Source of the DNA: Oceanicola sp.
GTDB lineage: Bacteria; Pseudomonadota; Alphaproteobacteria; Rhodobacterales; Rhodobacteraceae
NCBI GenBank assembly: GCA_017792405.1
Contig: CP051231.1
Coordinates: 4,196,795 to 4,260,794, forward strand
Length of the DNA stretch: 64,000 bases
Direction of reading: 5' to 3'
Under the pieces are notes generated by a model, which searched no databases, was not told the origin of the DNA, and was given only the letters and a program-made list of their open reading frames with translations. The first letter of the stretch is position 1, and the number at the start of each line of letters is the position of its first letter. Positions 1-7,525 of this stretch are shown here, one piece after another. Made by a program: the position numbers and the translations under genes.

Positions 1-450
1 GGTCACCGCAACGGCTTCGGCGCGATGAGCCGCCACCCCGCGCTGGGCATGGCCTTTCCGGCCTACCAGGCGCTCTATCGGCTGGCGGGCGTCGATCACA
101 TGCATGTGCACGGGATCGGAGGCAAGTTCGTGGACTCCGCCGAGGAGGTGACCGAGGCCGCCCGCGCCTGTCTCGCGCCGCTGGCCGAAGGCGCGGATGA
201 CGCGGTGATGCCTGCCTTCTCCTCGGGCCAGTGGGCCGGAACCCTCGGCTCGGCGCTGGAGGCAGCCGGCTCGGCCGACCTGATGTTCATGTGCGGCGGT
301 GGCATCCTCGCCCATCCGGGCGGCCCTGCGGCTGGTATCGCCTCGCTTCGGGAAGCCTATGAGGCTCTCTCGGCGGGTCAGACGCTTGCCCAGGCGGCCA
401 CCAGTCGCCCGGCCCTCGCTGCCGCGCTCGACTTCTTCGGCAAGCGCTGA
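1..450 (+). CDS. RuBisCO large-chain-like protein, C-terminal part (truncated by window start)
   Basis: The reading frame is open from base 1, so only the last 149 residues are visible. They resemble the C-terminal half of the RuBisCO-like barrel: an HxHGIGGKF-type stretch near residue 40 of the visible part, and a glycine-rich phosphate-binding segment (MFMCGGGILAHPGG) followed by the usual C-terminal helices. The stop codon overlaps the ATG of the next gene by one base (TGATG), so the two are almost certainly co-translated. A RuBisCO-like protein beside a DUF1537 kinase matches the known 3-oxo-isoapionate route, in which the kinase product is decarboxylated by the RuBisCO-like protein (OiaX). 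That role is inferred from the pairing; the active-site lysine region lies outside the window. Confidence 0.8.
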   Translation, partial: GHRNGFGAMSRHPALGMAFPAYQALYRLAGVDHMHVHGIGGKFVDSAEEVTEAARACLAPLAEGADDAVMPAFSSGQWAGTLGSALEAAGSADLMFMCGGGILAHPGGPAAGIASLREAYEALSAGQTLAQAATSRPALAAALDFFGKR

Positions 451-1664
451 TGGGCGCGCGGATCGTCTTTCTGGGTGATGACTTCACCGGGGCGTCCGAC
501 AGCCTCGCGACCTATGCACGCGGCGGATTCACCGCGCGTCTGGTGACGGGGGAGGCCGCGCCGGAACAGGGGCTCGATGTGCTCGGCATCGCCACCGACC
601 TGCGCTCGCTGCCGCCGGAGCGGGCCGCGCAGGTGGTGGAGCGGCTCTGGCCGGTGATCGCCCGGGAGGCGCCGCAGGTGCTGCACCTGAAAACCTGTTC
701 CACCTTCGATTCCGCCCCGCATGTCGGCTCGATCGGAGCCGTCGCGCAGCAGCTCATCGAGCGGTTCAGGCCCGATGTGACGGCGGTGATCGGCGGGCAA
801 CCGAGCCTCGGCCGCTACTGCGCCTTCAGCACCCTCTTTGCCCGCGGCCCGGATGGCGCGGTGCACCGGATCGACCGTCACCCGGTGATGTCCTGCCACC
901 CGGTCACGCCGATGCAAGAGGCCGACCTTGGCCAGCACCTTGCGGCCCAGGGCCTCGGCCCGCTGACCCGGATTACCGTGCCGGAACTGCAAGACGCCCA
1001 CGCAGTCGCCACCCGCCTCATTGATGGCCCCGCGCTGATCGACGTAATGCGCCCGGACGATCTCGGCAAAATCCGCGAAGCCCTAAATCTGGTTGGGGGG
1101 CGGCAACTGCTGATCGGCGCCAGCTCGGTCGCTGAAATCCAAGGCACAGGGCAGGGCAATGCGGCGCCGTTGGTGCCACCCGCGCCACCCGGTGCCGTGC
1201 TTTCCTTCGCCGGATCACGCTCTACGGTGACTGCCGCACAGGTCAAGGCGGCACAGACCTACAAGCGTGTGCGACTGGCCCCCGAGATGCTCGACGATCC
1301 GGCAGCCCCCGGCGCGCTGGCAGACAGCCTGAAAACCGGCCAGCCACTCCTCCTTCACCTCGACCCGGACGCAAGCTACCACCGCAGCCCCGATGCCCTC
1401 GCCGATGCCTGCGCCGAACTGGTGGAGAGCATCGCAGCCCAGCACCCGCTCCGCGCCCTTGGCCTCGCCGGCGGCGACACCTCAAGCCGCATCGTCGCCC
1501 GCCTCGGCTTCACCGCGCTGGATTACCTCACCGACATGGGACAGGGCGCCTGCATCTGCTCCGCAAGCCATGCCGAAGGTAATCGAAACGGCATGCGGGT
1601 TTTGCTCAAAGGCGGACAGATGGGGTCCACGGATCTGTTCGATGAGTTCGCAGCAGAGATCTAA
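450..1664 (+). CDS. Four-carbon acid sugar kinase family protein (DUF1537; OiaK/OtnK-like)
   Basis: 404 residues, the normal size for this kinase family. The N-terminus carries the family signature FLGDDFTGASD (residues about 7-17). The C-terminal half holds the nucleotide-binding glycine-rich loop LGLAGGDTSSR and a late GNRNGMRVLLKGGQMGS segment. Family members phosphorylate four-carbon or branched sugar acids such as erythronate, threonate or 3-oxo-isoapionate in the cytoplasm. The one-base overlap with the upstream RuBisCO-like gene favours the isoapionate-type role (OiaK), because that combination is the established one. An OtnK-like substrate cannot be excluded without the rest of the operon. 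No terminator is obvious before the tRNA gene downstream. Confidence 0.88.
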   Translation: MGARIVFLGDDFTGASDSLATYARGGFTARLVTGEAAPEQGLDVLGIATDLRSLPPERAAQVVERLWPVIAREAPQVLHLKTCSTFDSAPHVGSIGAVAQQLIERFRPDVTAVIGGQPSLGRYCAFSTLFARGPDGAVHRIDRHPVMSCHPVTPMQEADLGQHLAAQGLGPLTRITVPELQDAHAVATRLIDGPALIDVMRPDDLGKIREALNLVGGRQLLIGASSVAEIQGTGQGNAAPLVPPAPPGAVLSFAGSRSTVTAAQVKAAQTYKRVRLAPEMLDDPAAPGALADSLKTGQPLLLHLDPDASYHRSPDALADACAELVESIAAQHPLRALGLAGGDTSSRIVARLGFTALDYLTDMGQGACICSASHAEGNRNGMRVLLKGGQMGSTDLFDEFAAEI

Positions 1665-1728
1665 CGGTAACGCCGCGCTTCAGCGTCACTAGGATCAATT
1701 TCTCTCGCGCCAAAGCTGTTTGATTCAT

Positions 1729-1805
1729 TGGTCGGAGTGAGAGGATTCGAACCTCCGACCCCTGCCTCCCGAAGACAGTGCTCTACCAGGCTGAGCTACA
1801 CTCCG
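1729..1805 (-). tRNA. tRNA-Pro (anticodon CGG)
   Basis: Reading the minus strand gives a complete 77-nt cloverleaf. The acceptor arms CGGAGTG and CACTCCG pair, the T-loop GGTTCGAATCC is present, the anticodon loop is TTCGGGA, and the 3' CCA is encoded. The anticodon CGG reads the proline codon CCG, which is common in this GC-rich genome. Confidence 0.96.
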
Positions 1806-1851
1806 ACCGTGGCGCGGGCTGTATCGCGCCGCGCAGGGCAATGCAAGCCCT

Positions 1852-2823
1852 TCAGTCGCTTTCCTGCGCCACCCGACCCACGAGCCGCCCGAGCAGTCGC
1901 ACCCGTGGCGTGGTGCCGGTCTCGGCGCGGGAGCGGTTCTGCAGCACCGGATGGGCGGTGGAGCGCCCGCCAAAGCTCTCCCGCAGCACGATGTAGATCC
2001 CGCTCGCAATGATGATCCCGGCGCCGATCCACGTGACCCGGTCGACCGACTCGCCAAAAAAGAAGCTGCCGTAGAACGCGGCCCAGAGCATCTGGCTGTA
2101 TTGCATCGGCGCGACGATCGCCGCATCGCCCGCCTTGTAGGCCAGAATCGAGCAGAGCCCACCCGCGAAGGCCAACGCGGCCATCAGCCCGAGCAGCCCC
2201 AGCTCATGCAACTCGAGCGGCACGTAAACGAAGGGCAGGGCGCAGGCCATCACCACGAAGTTGGCCATCATCGGGTAGAGCAGCAGCACCGCCGAGCGCT
2301 CATCCTGCCCGATCTTCCGCACGATGATCGATACCAGCGAGCCGGTGCAGGCGCCCACCAGCGCCGCCAGATGCCCCAGCTCAAGGTCAGATTGCCCCGG
2401 CCTCAACACCACGATCACCCCGATCAGCCCCACGATCACCGCGCCCCAGCGGTGCATCCCCACGGTCTCGCCCAAGATCGGCACCGAGAGCACGGTGATG
2501 ATCAGCGGCATTGCGAAGATGATCGCGTAAACCTGCGCCATCGGCAGCGTGGCGAAGGCGTAAAAGATGCACAGCCCTGTCACCACCGCCGAGCCGGTCC
2601 GCAGCGCCGTCCACCAAGGATTCTGCGGAATGAGCGTGCCCCGCGTCGTGTCCCGCATCAGCATGAGCATCACTAGTGGAAAGCTCAGCAGGACCGAGAA
2701 GAAGATGATCTGAAAGGTGGTAAAGCTGCCGCCCAGCGTTTTCACCACCACGTCATGGGCCGAATAGAGGCCAAATGCGAGCAGCGCCATCATGGCGCCC
2801 TTGATGTTGTTCGAAGTCTGCAT
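1852..2823 (-). CDS. DMT superfamily (EamA) transporter
   Basis: About 323 residues with ten hydrophobic segments arranged as two EamA repeats, the usual plan of drug/metabolite exporters in the inner membrane. The chosen ATG at 2823 begins MQTSNNIKGAMMALLAFG, a typical short cytoplasmic leader before TM1. An upstream in-frame ATG at 2871 would add 16 residues with no membrane character, so I rejected it. The substrate cannot be read from the sequence; exporters of this family handle amino acids, nucleosides or small amines. It is transcribed towards tRNA-Pro and is not clearly in an operon. Confidence 0.88.
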   Translation of the reverse strand: MQTSNNIKGAMMALLAFGLYSAHDVVVKTLGGSFTTFQIIFFSVLLSFPLVMLMLMRDTTRGTLIPQNPWWTALRTGSAVVTGLCIFYAFATLPMAQVYAIIFAMPLIITVLSVPILGETVGMHRWGAVIVGLIGVIVVLRPGQSDLELGHLAALVGACTGSLVSIIVRKIGQDERSAVLLLYPMMANFVVMACALPFVYVPLELHELGLLGLMAALAFAGGLCSILAYKAGDAAIVAPMQYSQMLWAAFYGSFFFGESVDRVTWIGAGIIIASGIYIVLRESFGGRSTAHPVLQNRSRAETGTTPRVRLLGRLVGRVAQESD

Positions 2824-2878
2824 GGGTCTCGTGTTGGCGCTAACGCTTTGCGCGAGGCTACCATGCTGCACTGCCGCG

Positions 2879-3235
2879 TCAATCGCGGGGCTGCTCGTGC
2901 GCCTCCCGACTGTCCTGCGGGGCCTGCGCCCGCTCGGTCATCCCGTAATCGCGCCGCACCTCGGCCACCCGCAGGCGATAGTCCGCAAACACGCCGCCAC
3001 GCCCCGCCGCCTGCTGCGCCCGGTGGCCGGCCCGGTTACGCCAGGCCTCCACCGCGGCCTCATCCTCGAAGAAGCTGAGCGACAGCATCTTGCCCGGCGT
3101 GGCGAGGCTCTCGAACCGCTCCACCGAGATGAAGCCGGGATGCCCCTCAAGGCTCTCCCGCAGCGCTGCCGCCCGCTCCAGATACTCCGTGCGCCGCCCT
3201 TCGGCGGGCTCCACCTCGAAAATCACTGCAATCAT
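2879..3235 (-). CDS. Antibiotic biosynthesis monooxygenase (ABM) fold protein
   Basis: 118 residues. The N-terminal ~95 form the ferredoxin-like alpha/beta barrel typical of ABM domains: MIAVIFEVEP at the start, then HPGFISVERFESL and LSLSFFEDEAAVEAWRN. The acidic/basic tail after residue 100 is disordered-looking. Such dimeric domains include heme-degrading, quinol-oxidising and stress-related enzymes; the exact reaction cannot be read here. Its ATG overlaps the stop of the NIPSNAP gene upstream (ATGA), with GGAGG just inside that gene, so the two are translationally coupled. The pair is divergent from an ArsR-type regulator that probably controls it. Confidence 0.8.
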   Translation of the reverse strand: MIAVIFEVEPAEGRRTEYLERAAALRESLEGHPGFISVERFESLATPGKMLSLSFFEDEAAVEAWRNRAGHRAQQAAGRGGVFADYRLRVAEVRRDYGMTERAQAPQDSREAHEQPRD

Positions 3236-3546
3236 GTGGTCCTCCCTGATGCCAGCTTGAAGAATGCCCGATCCTCGCGCCGGATGAACCGCTTTTCCTG
3301 CGCAAAGGCGTAATTCACGCGCCCCAGCGGATCTTCGGCCAGCCGCGCGCGATAGGCCTCATAGGCGGCCAGAGAGGGCAGGGAGTAAACCCCGTAAGCG
3401 AGCGTCGATGAGCCCTCATGCGGGGCGAAATAGCCGATCAGGTCGGCCCCGCAGCGCGGGATGCACTGGCCCCATGTGAGGGCATATTGCTCGAAGTCCG
3501 CGCGCTGCGTCGGCTCGATCTCGTAGCGGATGAAACAGGTGATCAT
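3232..3546 (-). CDS. NIPSNAP family protein
   Basis: 104 residues from the ATG at 3546, which is preceded by AAAGGAG at good spacing. The sequence (MITCFIRYEIEPTQRADFEQ, then LIGYFAPHEGSSTLAYGVYS) matches the small NIPSNAP/dimeric alpha-beta barrel type, a relative of the ABM fold encoded next. An in-frame ORF extends much further upstream but crosses the divergent regulator and lacks sense as a protein. The function of bacterial NIPSNAP proteins is largely unknown. Two dimeric-barrel genes in tandem beside a regulator suggest a detoxification or oxidative-stress cassette, which is inference. Confidence 0.8.
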   Translation of the reverse strand: MITCFIRYEIEPTQRADFEQYALTWGQCIPRCGADLIGYFAPHEGSSTLAYGVYSLPSLAAYEAYRARLAEDPLGRVNYAFAQEKRFIRREDRAFFKLASGRTT

Positions 3547-3654
3547 GGTCAGGCTCCTTTTCTTCCGCATATCCCGACGAGACCCGCAAATGCTTCGGCC
3601 TGCACCAAACCATCCCCGCTTGACCGGTACCCTGTCGCCCCGCAGGCTGACCGC

Positions 3655-4335
3655 ATGAAGGAAGGCCCCGACATAACCCGCATCGCCGCGCTGATCGGAG
3701 ACCCGGCGCGCGCCAACATGCTCACGGCCCTGCTCTCCGGCAAGGCGCTCACGGCGAGCGAACTGGCCCATGAGGCGGGCATCACCGCCCCAACGGCCTC
3801 AGGGCATCTGGCCAAGCTCGAAGAGGCCGGTCTGCTCTGGCGCCGCAAGCAGGGCCGCCACCACTACTTCGCACTTGCCGGAACCGAGGTGGCCTCGGCC
3901 CTAGAGGCGCTCGCCGGCCTTGCCGCCTCAAAAGGCCACCTGCGCACCCGCACTGGCCCGCGCGACCTCGCCCTGCGCGAGGCCCGTGTCTGCTACGATC
4001 ATTTCGCCGGTTCGGCAGGCGTCCGCATCTTCGAGAGCCTCGCCACCTCGGGCGCGCTCACCGTCGACCGCGAGGCCATCCCTCTCACGCCCGCGGGCGA
4101 AGAGCGCATCACCGCGCTGGGCATCGACCTTGCGCCCCTCAAGGCCAAGCGCCGCCCGCTTTGCCGCGCCTGCCTCGACTGGTCCGAGCGCCGCACTCAT
4201 CTCGCAGGCGCCCTCGGCGCGGCGATCCTCAGCCACGCCACCGCCAGCGGCTGGGCCACCCGCACCAAAGGGTCCCGCCTGATCACCTTCAGCAAAAAAG
4301 GCGCCTCCGAATTCGAAAGCGCCTTCCCGATCTGA
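3655..4335 (+). CDS. ArsR-type winged-helix transcriptional regulator with C-terminal extension
   Basis: 226 residues. Residues about 5-80 form a winged helix: IAALIGDPARANMLTALLSG, then ASELAHEAGITAPTASGHLAKLEEAGLL as helix-turn-helix, then a wing with GRHHYFAL. That matches the ArsR/SmtB type, but the protein is twice the usual ArsR length. The C-terminal ~140 residues include a CRACLDW motif and may be a ligand or zinc-binding module. The start is 109 bp from the divergent NIPSNAP gene, so a shared, autoregulated promoter is likely. No classical metal-binding CxC motif is visible in the recognition helix. Confidence 0.85.
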   Translation: MKEGPDITRIAALIGDPARANMLTALLSGKALTASELAHEAGITAPTASGHLAKLEEAGLLWRRKQGRHHYFALAGTEVASALEALAGLAASKGHLRTRTGPRDLALREARVCYDHFAGSAGVRIFESLATSGALTVDREAIPLTPAGEERITALGIDLAPLKAKRRPLCRACLDWSERRTHLAGALGAAILSHATASGWATRTKGSRLITFSKKGASEFESAFPI

Positions 4336-4374
4336 ATCAGAACAATTCGTCTAAAATTGTCCCCACCCCGCCTG

Positions 4375-4430
4375 CATTTTCTTGCTGCAAATATTCCCGG
4401 GGGGGGCTGGGGGGCGGCTGGCCCCCCAGC
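4375..4430. repeat. Dispersed AT-rich intergenic motif plus 10-bp perfect hairpin
   Basis: Bases 4375-4398 carry CATTTTCTTGCT followed by GCAAATATTCCC. Close relatives occur at 30305-30326 (minus) and, more divergently, at 47928-47948 and 44911-44931. Directly after a G-run lies a perfect stem, GCTGGGGGGC (4406-4415) with GCCCCCCAGC (4421-4430) and a 5-nt loop. The element lies between two convergent genes and may act as a terminator for both, although a clean T-tract is missing. Confidence 0.55.
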
Positions 4431-4441
4431 ATCCGTCAGCC

Positions 4442-5548
4442 TCAGAGCGACTCTTCCAGAGCCACCACGATCGCATCGCCCATCTCGGCGGTGCTCACGG
4501 GCTGCACGCCCTCTTCGCCGAGCAGGTCCGCCGTGCGTAGGCCCTTGGCCAGCACCGCGTTCACCGCCTGCTCCAGTCGGTCGGCCTCTGCGCCCTCGTC
4601 GAAGGAGTAGCGCAGCGCCATGGCAAAGCTGAGGATACAGGCGATCGGGTTGGCCTTGCCGGTGCCCGCGATGTCGGGCGCGGAGCCGTGGACCGGCTCG
4701 TAAAGCGCCTTCGGGCGGCCGTTCGCCATCGGCAGACCGAGCGAAGCGGAGGGCAGCATGCCCAGCGAGCCGGTGAGCATGGCGGCGAGGTCGCTCAGCA
4801 GATCGCCGAACAGGTTGTCGGTGACGATCACGTCAAACTGCTTGGGCCAGCGGGTCAGCTGCATCGCGCCCGCGTCGGCATACATATGGCTCAGCTCGAC
4901 CTCGGGGTATTCCGCGTCATGGATCTCCTGCACAACGTCGCGCCACAGGATGCCGCTCTCCATCACGTTGGCCTTCTCCATCGAGCAAACCTTGTTGCCC
5001 CGCTTCTTGGCCAGCTCGAAGGCCGAGCGCGCGACCCGGGCGATCTCACTCTCGGTGTAACGCTGGGTGTTGATGCCCACGCGCTCATTGCCGTCCTTGA
5101 TGATCCCGCGCGGCTCACCGAAGTAAACGCCGGAAGTCAGCTCGCGGATGATCATGATGTCGAGGCCCGCCACCACATCCTTCTTCAGCGACGAGAAGTC
5201 GGCCAACGCGTCGAAGCACTGGGCCGGGCGCAGGTTGGAGAACAGGTCCATCTCCTTGCGGAGGCGCAGCAGCCCGCGCTCGGGTTTCACGCTGAAATCG
5301 AGGTTGTCGTATTTCGGGCCACCCACAGCGCCGAGCAGAACCGCGTCCACCTCCTGCGCCTTGGCCATCGTGTCGTCATGCAGCGGGGTGCCGTGCTTGT
5401 CATAGGCGCAGCCGCCCACCAGGTCCTCGGACACGTCGAACTTGAGGCCGCGCTTGTCGCCATACCAGTCGATCACCTTGCGGACCTCGGCCATCACCTC
5501 GGGGCCAATGCCATCGCCGGGCAGGATCAGAAGGGAAGGGTTGCTCAT
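4442..5548 (-). CDS. leuB: 3-isopropylmalate dehydrogenase
   Basis: 368 residues, the normal size. LeuB oxidatively decarboxylates 3-isopropylmalate to 2-oxoisocaproate with NAD in leucine biosynthesis, in the cytoplasm. Visible signatures are the N-terminal LLILPGDGIGPEVM, the substrate-binding arginine region RGLLRLRKEMDLFSNLRPA, and the metal/substrate segment VTDNLFGDLLSDLAAML, followed by EPVHGSAPDIAGTGKANP. The ATG at 5548 has GAGGAGA upstream. It is separated by about 5.5 kb from leuD/leuC on the same strand. A hairpin/repeat element lies just past its stop. Confidence 0.98.
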   Translation of the reverse strand: MSNPSLLILPGDGIGPEVMAEVRKVIDWYGDKRGLKFDVSEDLVGGCAYDKHGTPLHDDTMAKAQEVDAVLLGAVGGPKYDNLDFSVKPERGLLRLRKEMDLFSNLRPAQCFDALADFSSLKKDVVAGLDIMIIRELTSGVYFGEPRGIIKDGNERVGINTQRYTESEIARVARSAFELAKKRGNKVCSMEKANVMESGILWRDVVQEIHDAEYPEVELSHMYADAGAMQLTRWPKQFDVIVTDNLFGDLLSDLAAMLTGSLGMLPSASLGLPMANGRPKALYEPVHGSAPDIAGTGKANPIACILSFAMALRYSFDEGAEADRLEQAVNAVLAKGLRTADLLGEEGVQPVSTAEMGDAIVVALEESL

Positions 5549-5593
5549 CGCGGTCTCCTCGCAGGTCTTTGCAAAACAGGGTCGCGCGAGGGC

Positions 5594-6508
5594 CTACGCC
5601 CTTGGTGCAGCAGGGTCAAGCAGAGGCGGCAAGGCCTCGGCCAGCGCATCCCACACCCGGGCCACGCGCGGCACCCGGCGCACTTCCTCATGGGCCGCCA
5701 GCCACATCGGCAGCGAAGGCACCGGCGGGCCGCGCAGCACCGCCACCACGCCCGGCTCCACGTCGCCCACCATGCAGGGGCCAAAGCCCAGCCCACAGCC
5801 TGCGCAGACCAGCGCCCAATACACCGATTGGTCATCGACCCGTGCGCCAAAGCTGTGCCGGTCGGCGGCGATCCCGAACTCGCGCATCCCCCGGATGATC
5901 CGCTCTTCCCGGTCATTGCCCACAAGGTCCATCTGCATCAGCGCCGCAAATTCCGTCGGCAGTTCGCGCCCCTCCAGATAGCTCTCGGCGGCATAGAGCC
6001 CCATCCGCAGGTCGCCGAGCCGCAGGGCGACGAGGTCGAGCTGCGTGGGCTGGTACATCCGCACCGCAATGTCGGCCTCGCGGAACAACAGGTTGTCGCT
6101 GGCGTCGTTCGGCACCAGCTCGATCTGGATCTCCGGCTCCTCCCGGCGCAGCCAAGCTACGATCTCGGGCAGCATCCAGCGGCTGACCGACACCGGCGCG
6201 GTAATCCGCACCGTGCCTGCCAGTTCCTCCTCCCGGCCCGCGGCGGTGAGCTGCATCCGCATCGCCGCCTCCTGCATCGCCCGTGCCGGCTCCACCAGCG
6301 CCGCGCCCGCCTCGGTCAGCGCCAACCCCTTGGCCTCGCGCCTAAAGAGCCGGGTGGCCAGCGCCTCCTCCAGTGCCTTCACCTGCCGCCCAAGCGTGGG
6401 CTGGCTGGTGCCAAGCTGCCGCGCCGCGCCCGAGAGCGAGCCAGTGTCCACCACGGCAAGGAAGGCCTGCACGCGCGACCAGTCGAGGGAAGAGAGAGAA
6501 TTGGCCAT
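5594..6508 (-). CDS. LysR family transcriptional regulator
   Basis: 304 residues. The N-terminal winged helix (about 8-66) includes VQAFLAVVDTGSLSGAARQL and TSQPTLGRQVKALEE, the canonical LysR helix-turn-helix. The rest is the two-lobed effector-binding domain, starting at TVRITAPVSVSRWMLP. It is divergent from a NAD(P)-binding protein gene 96 bp away, the usual LysR target arrangement. Two small inverted repeats lie directly at and upstream of its start (6507-6534). The effector is unknown. Confidence 0.93.
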   Translation of the reverse strand: MANSLSSLDWSRVQAFLAVVDTGSLSGAARQLGTSQPTLGRQVKALEEALATRLFRREAKGLALTEAGAALVEPARAMQEAAMRMQLTAAGREEELAGTVRITAPVSVSRWMLPEIVAWLRREEPEIQIELVPNDASDNLLFREADIAVRMYQPTQLDLVALRLGDLRMGLYAAESYLEGRELPTEFAALMQMDLVGNDREERIIRGMREFGIAADRHSFGARVDDQSVYWALVCAGCGLGFGPCMVGDVEPGVVAVLRGPPVPSLPMWLAAHEEVRRVPRVARVWDALAEALPPLLDPAAPRA

Positions 6509-6534
6509 TCAAAAATGAATACATGACCTTCATG
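6507..6534. promoter_or_regulatory. Two adjacent inverted repeats in the LysR divergent promoter
   Basis: ATTCA-N4-TGAAT spans 6507-6520 and overlaps the regulator's start codon. CATGA-CCT-TCATG spans 6522-6534. Both are perfect and lie in an AT-rich stretch between divergent genes, a plausible autoregulatory LysR operator. Binding is inferred, not shown. Confidence 0.45.
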
Positions 6535-6604
6535 TTTATACAATTCACATTTGCAGATGAATAGCACAGTTTCCTCCCATCGACCCCAGCCCGGAGACAG
6601 ACCA

Positions 6605-7525
6605 ATGCCCGGAACTGCCCTTATCCTCGGCCCCACCGGCCGCTTTGGCCGCAACGCCCACATGGCCTTCTGCGAGGCAGGCTGGCGCGTGCGCCTCTTC
6701 GACCGCAGCCGTGACGACCTCTGGGATGCCGCATGGGGCGCCGATGTCATCGTCAACGGCTGGAACCCGCCCTATCAGCACTGGGCCCGCGATCTGCCCG
6801 GCCAGACCGCCCGGATCATCGAGGTCGCGCAGGCGACCGGCGCCACGGTTCTGATCCCGGCCAACGTCTACCCCTACGGAGAAGCCGCGCCCGATCTCCT
6901 GACCGCAAGCACGCCGCACGCGGCCACCAACACCCTCGGCCGCCTCCGCGCCGAGATGGAAGCCGCCTACGCCGCCTCCGGTGTCCGCACCATCCTGCTC
7001 CGCGCTGGGGAATTCATCGATACCGAGCCGTCAGGCAACTGGTTCGACAAGATCATGACCCCCAAGCTGAAGCGCGGCAGCTTCACCTACCCCGGCCCGG
7101 TGGACCGGCCGCACGCATGGGCCTTCCTGCCCGATGTCGCCCGCGCCGCCGTGGCCCTCGCCGAGCAGCGCAAGAGCCTGCCCCGCTTTGCCGATATTCC
7201 CTTCGCGGGTTACACGCTCACCGGCACCGAGCTGCACGCCGCACTCGAGCGGGCATGGGGCGGGCGCCTTGCGCTCAAATCCATGCCGTGGTGGCCGCTC
7301 AGGCTCGCCGCGCCCGCCTGGCCCATGGCGCGTCACCTTGTTGAAATGTCCTACCTCTGGCGCACACAGCACCGGCTGGACCCGGCCCCGCTCGCAGATC
7401 TCCTGCCTTCGTTCCGCCCCACGCCGCTCATCGAGGCGCTGTCCTCAGCGATCGAGCACCAGATCGACCCAGACCAGCCGGTGACGCGACGCCGCCTGTG
7501 CCGTGGCAAGGCTCAGCCCGTTTAG
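6605..7525 (+). CDS. NAD(P)-dependent epimerase/dehydratase-like (extended SDR) protein
   Basis: 306 residues from the ATG at 6605, which has GGAGA upstream; an earlier in-frame ATG at 6551 lacks a site. The N-terminal Rossmann motif is ALILGPTGRFGRNAH, followed by a PANVYPYGEA segment in place of the classical YxxxK. The family is atypical extended SDR (epimerase/NmrA-like), probably reducing or sensing a small carbonyl compound. It is divergent from a LysR regulator and likely controlled by it. The last 27 codons overlap the convergent gene's 3' end by 81 bp, so the C-terminal tail is constrained by, or acquired from, antisense sequence. Confidence 0.82.
   Translation: MPGTALILGPTGRFGRNAHMAFCEAGWRVRLFDRSRDDLWDAAWGADVIVNGWNPPYQHWARDLPGQTARIIEVAQATGATVLIPANVYPYGEAAPDLLTASTPHAATNTLGRLRAEMEAAYAASGVRTILLRAGEFIDTEPSGNWFDKIMTPKLKRGSFTYPGPVDRPHAWAFLPDVARAAVALAEQRKSLPRFADIPFAGYTLTGTELHAALERAWGGRLALKSMPWWPLRLAAPAWPMARHLVEMSYLWRTQHRLDPAPLADLLPSFRPTPLIEALSSAIEHQIDPDQPVTRRRLCRGKAQPV

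Noticed and set aside
4688..6526. Long plus-strand frame over leuB and the LysR gene
   Set aside because: Histidine/arginine-rich antisense shadow of two confident genes.
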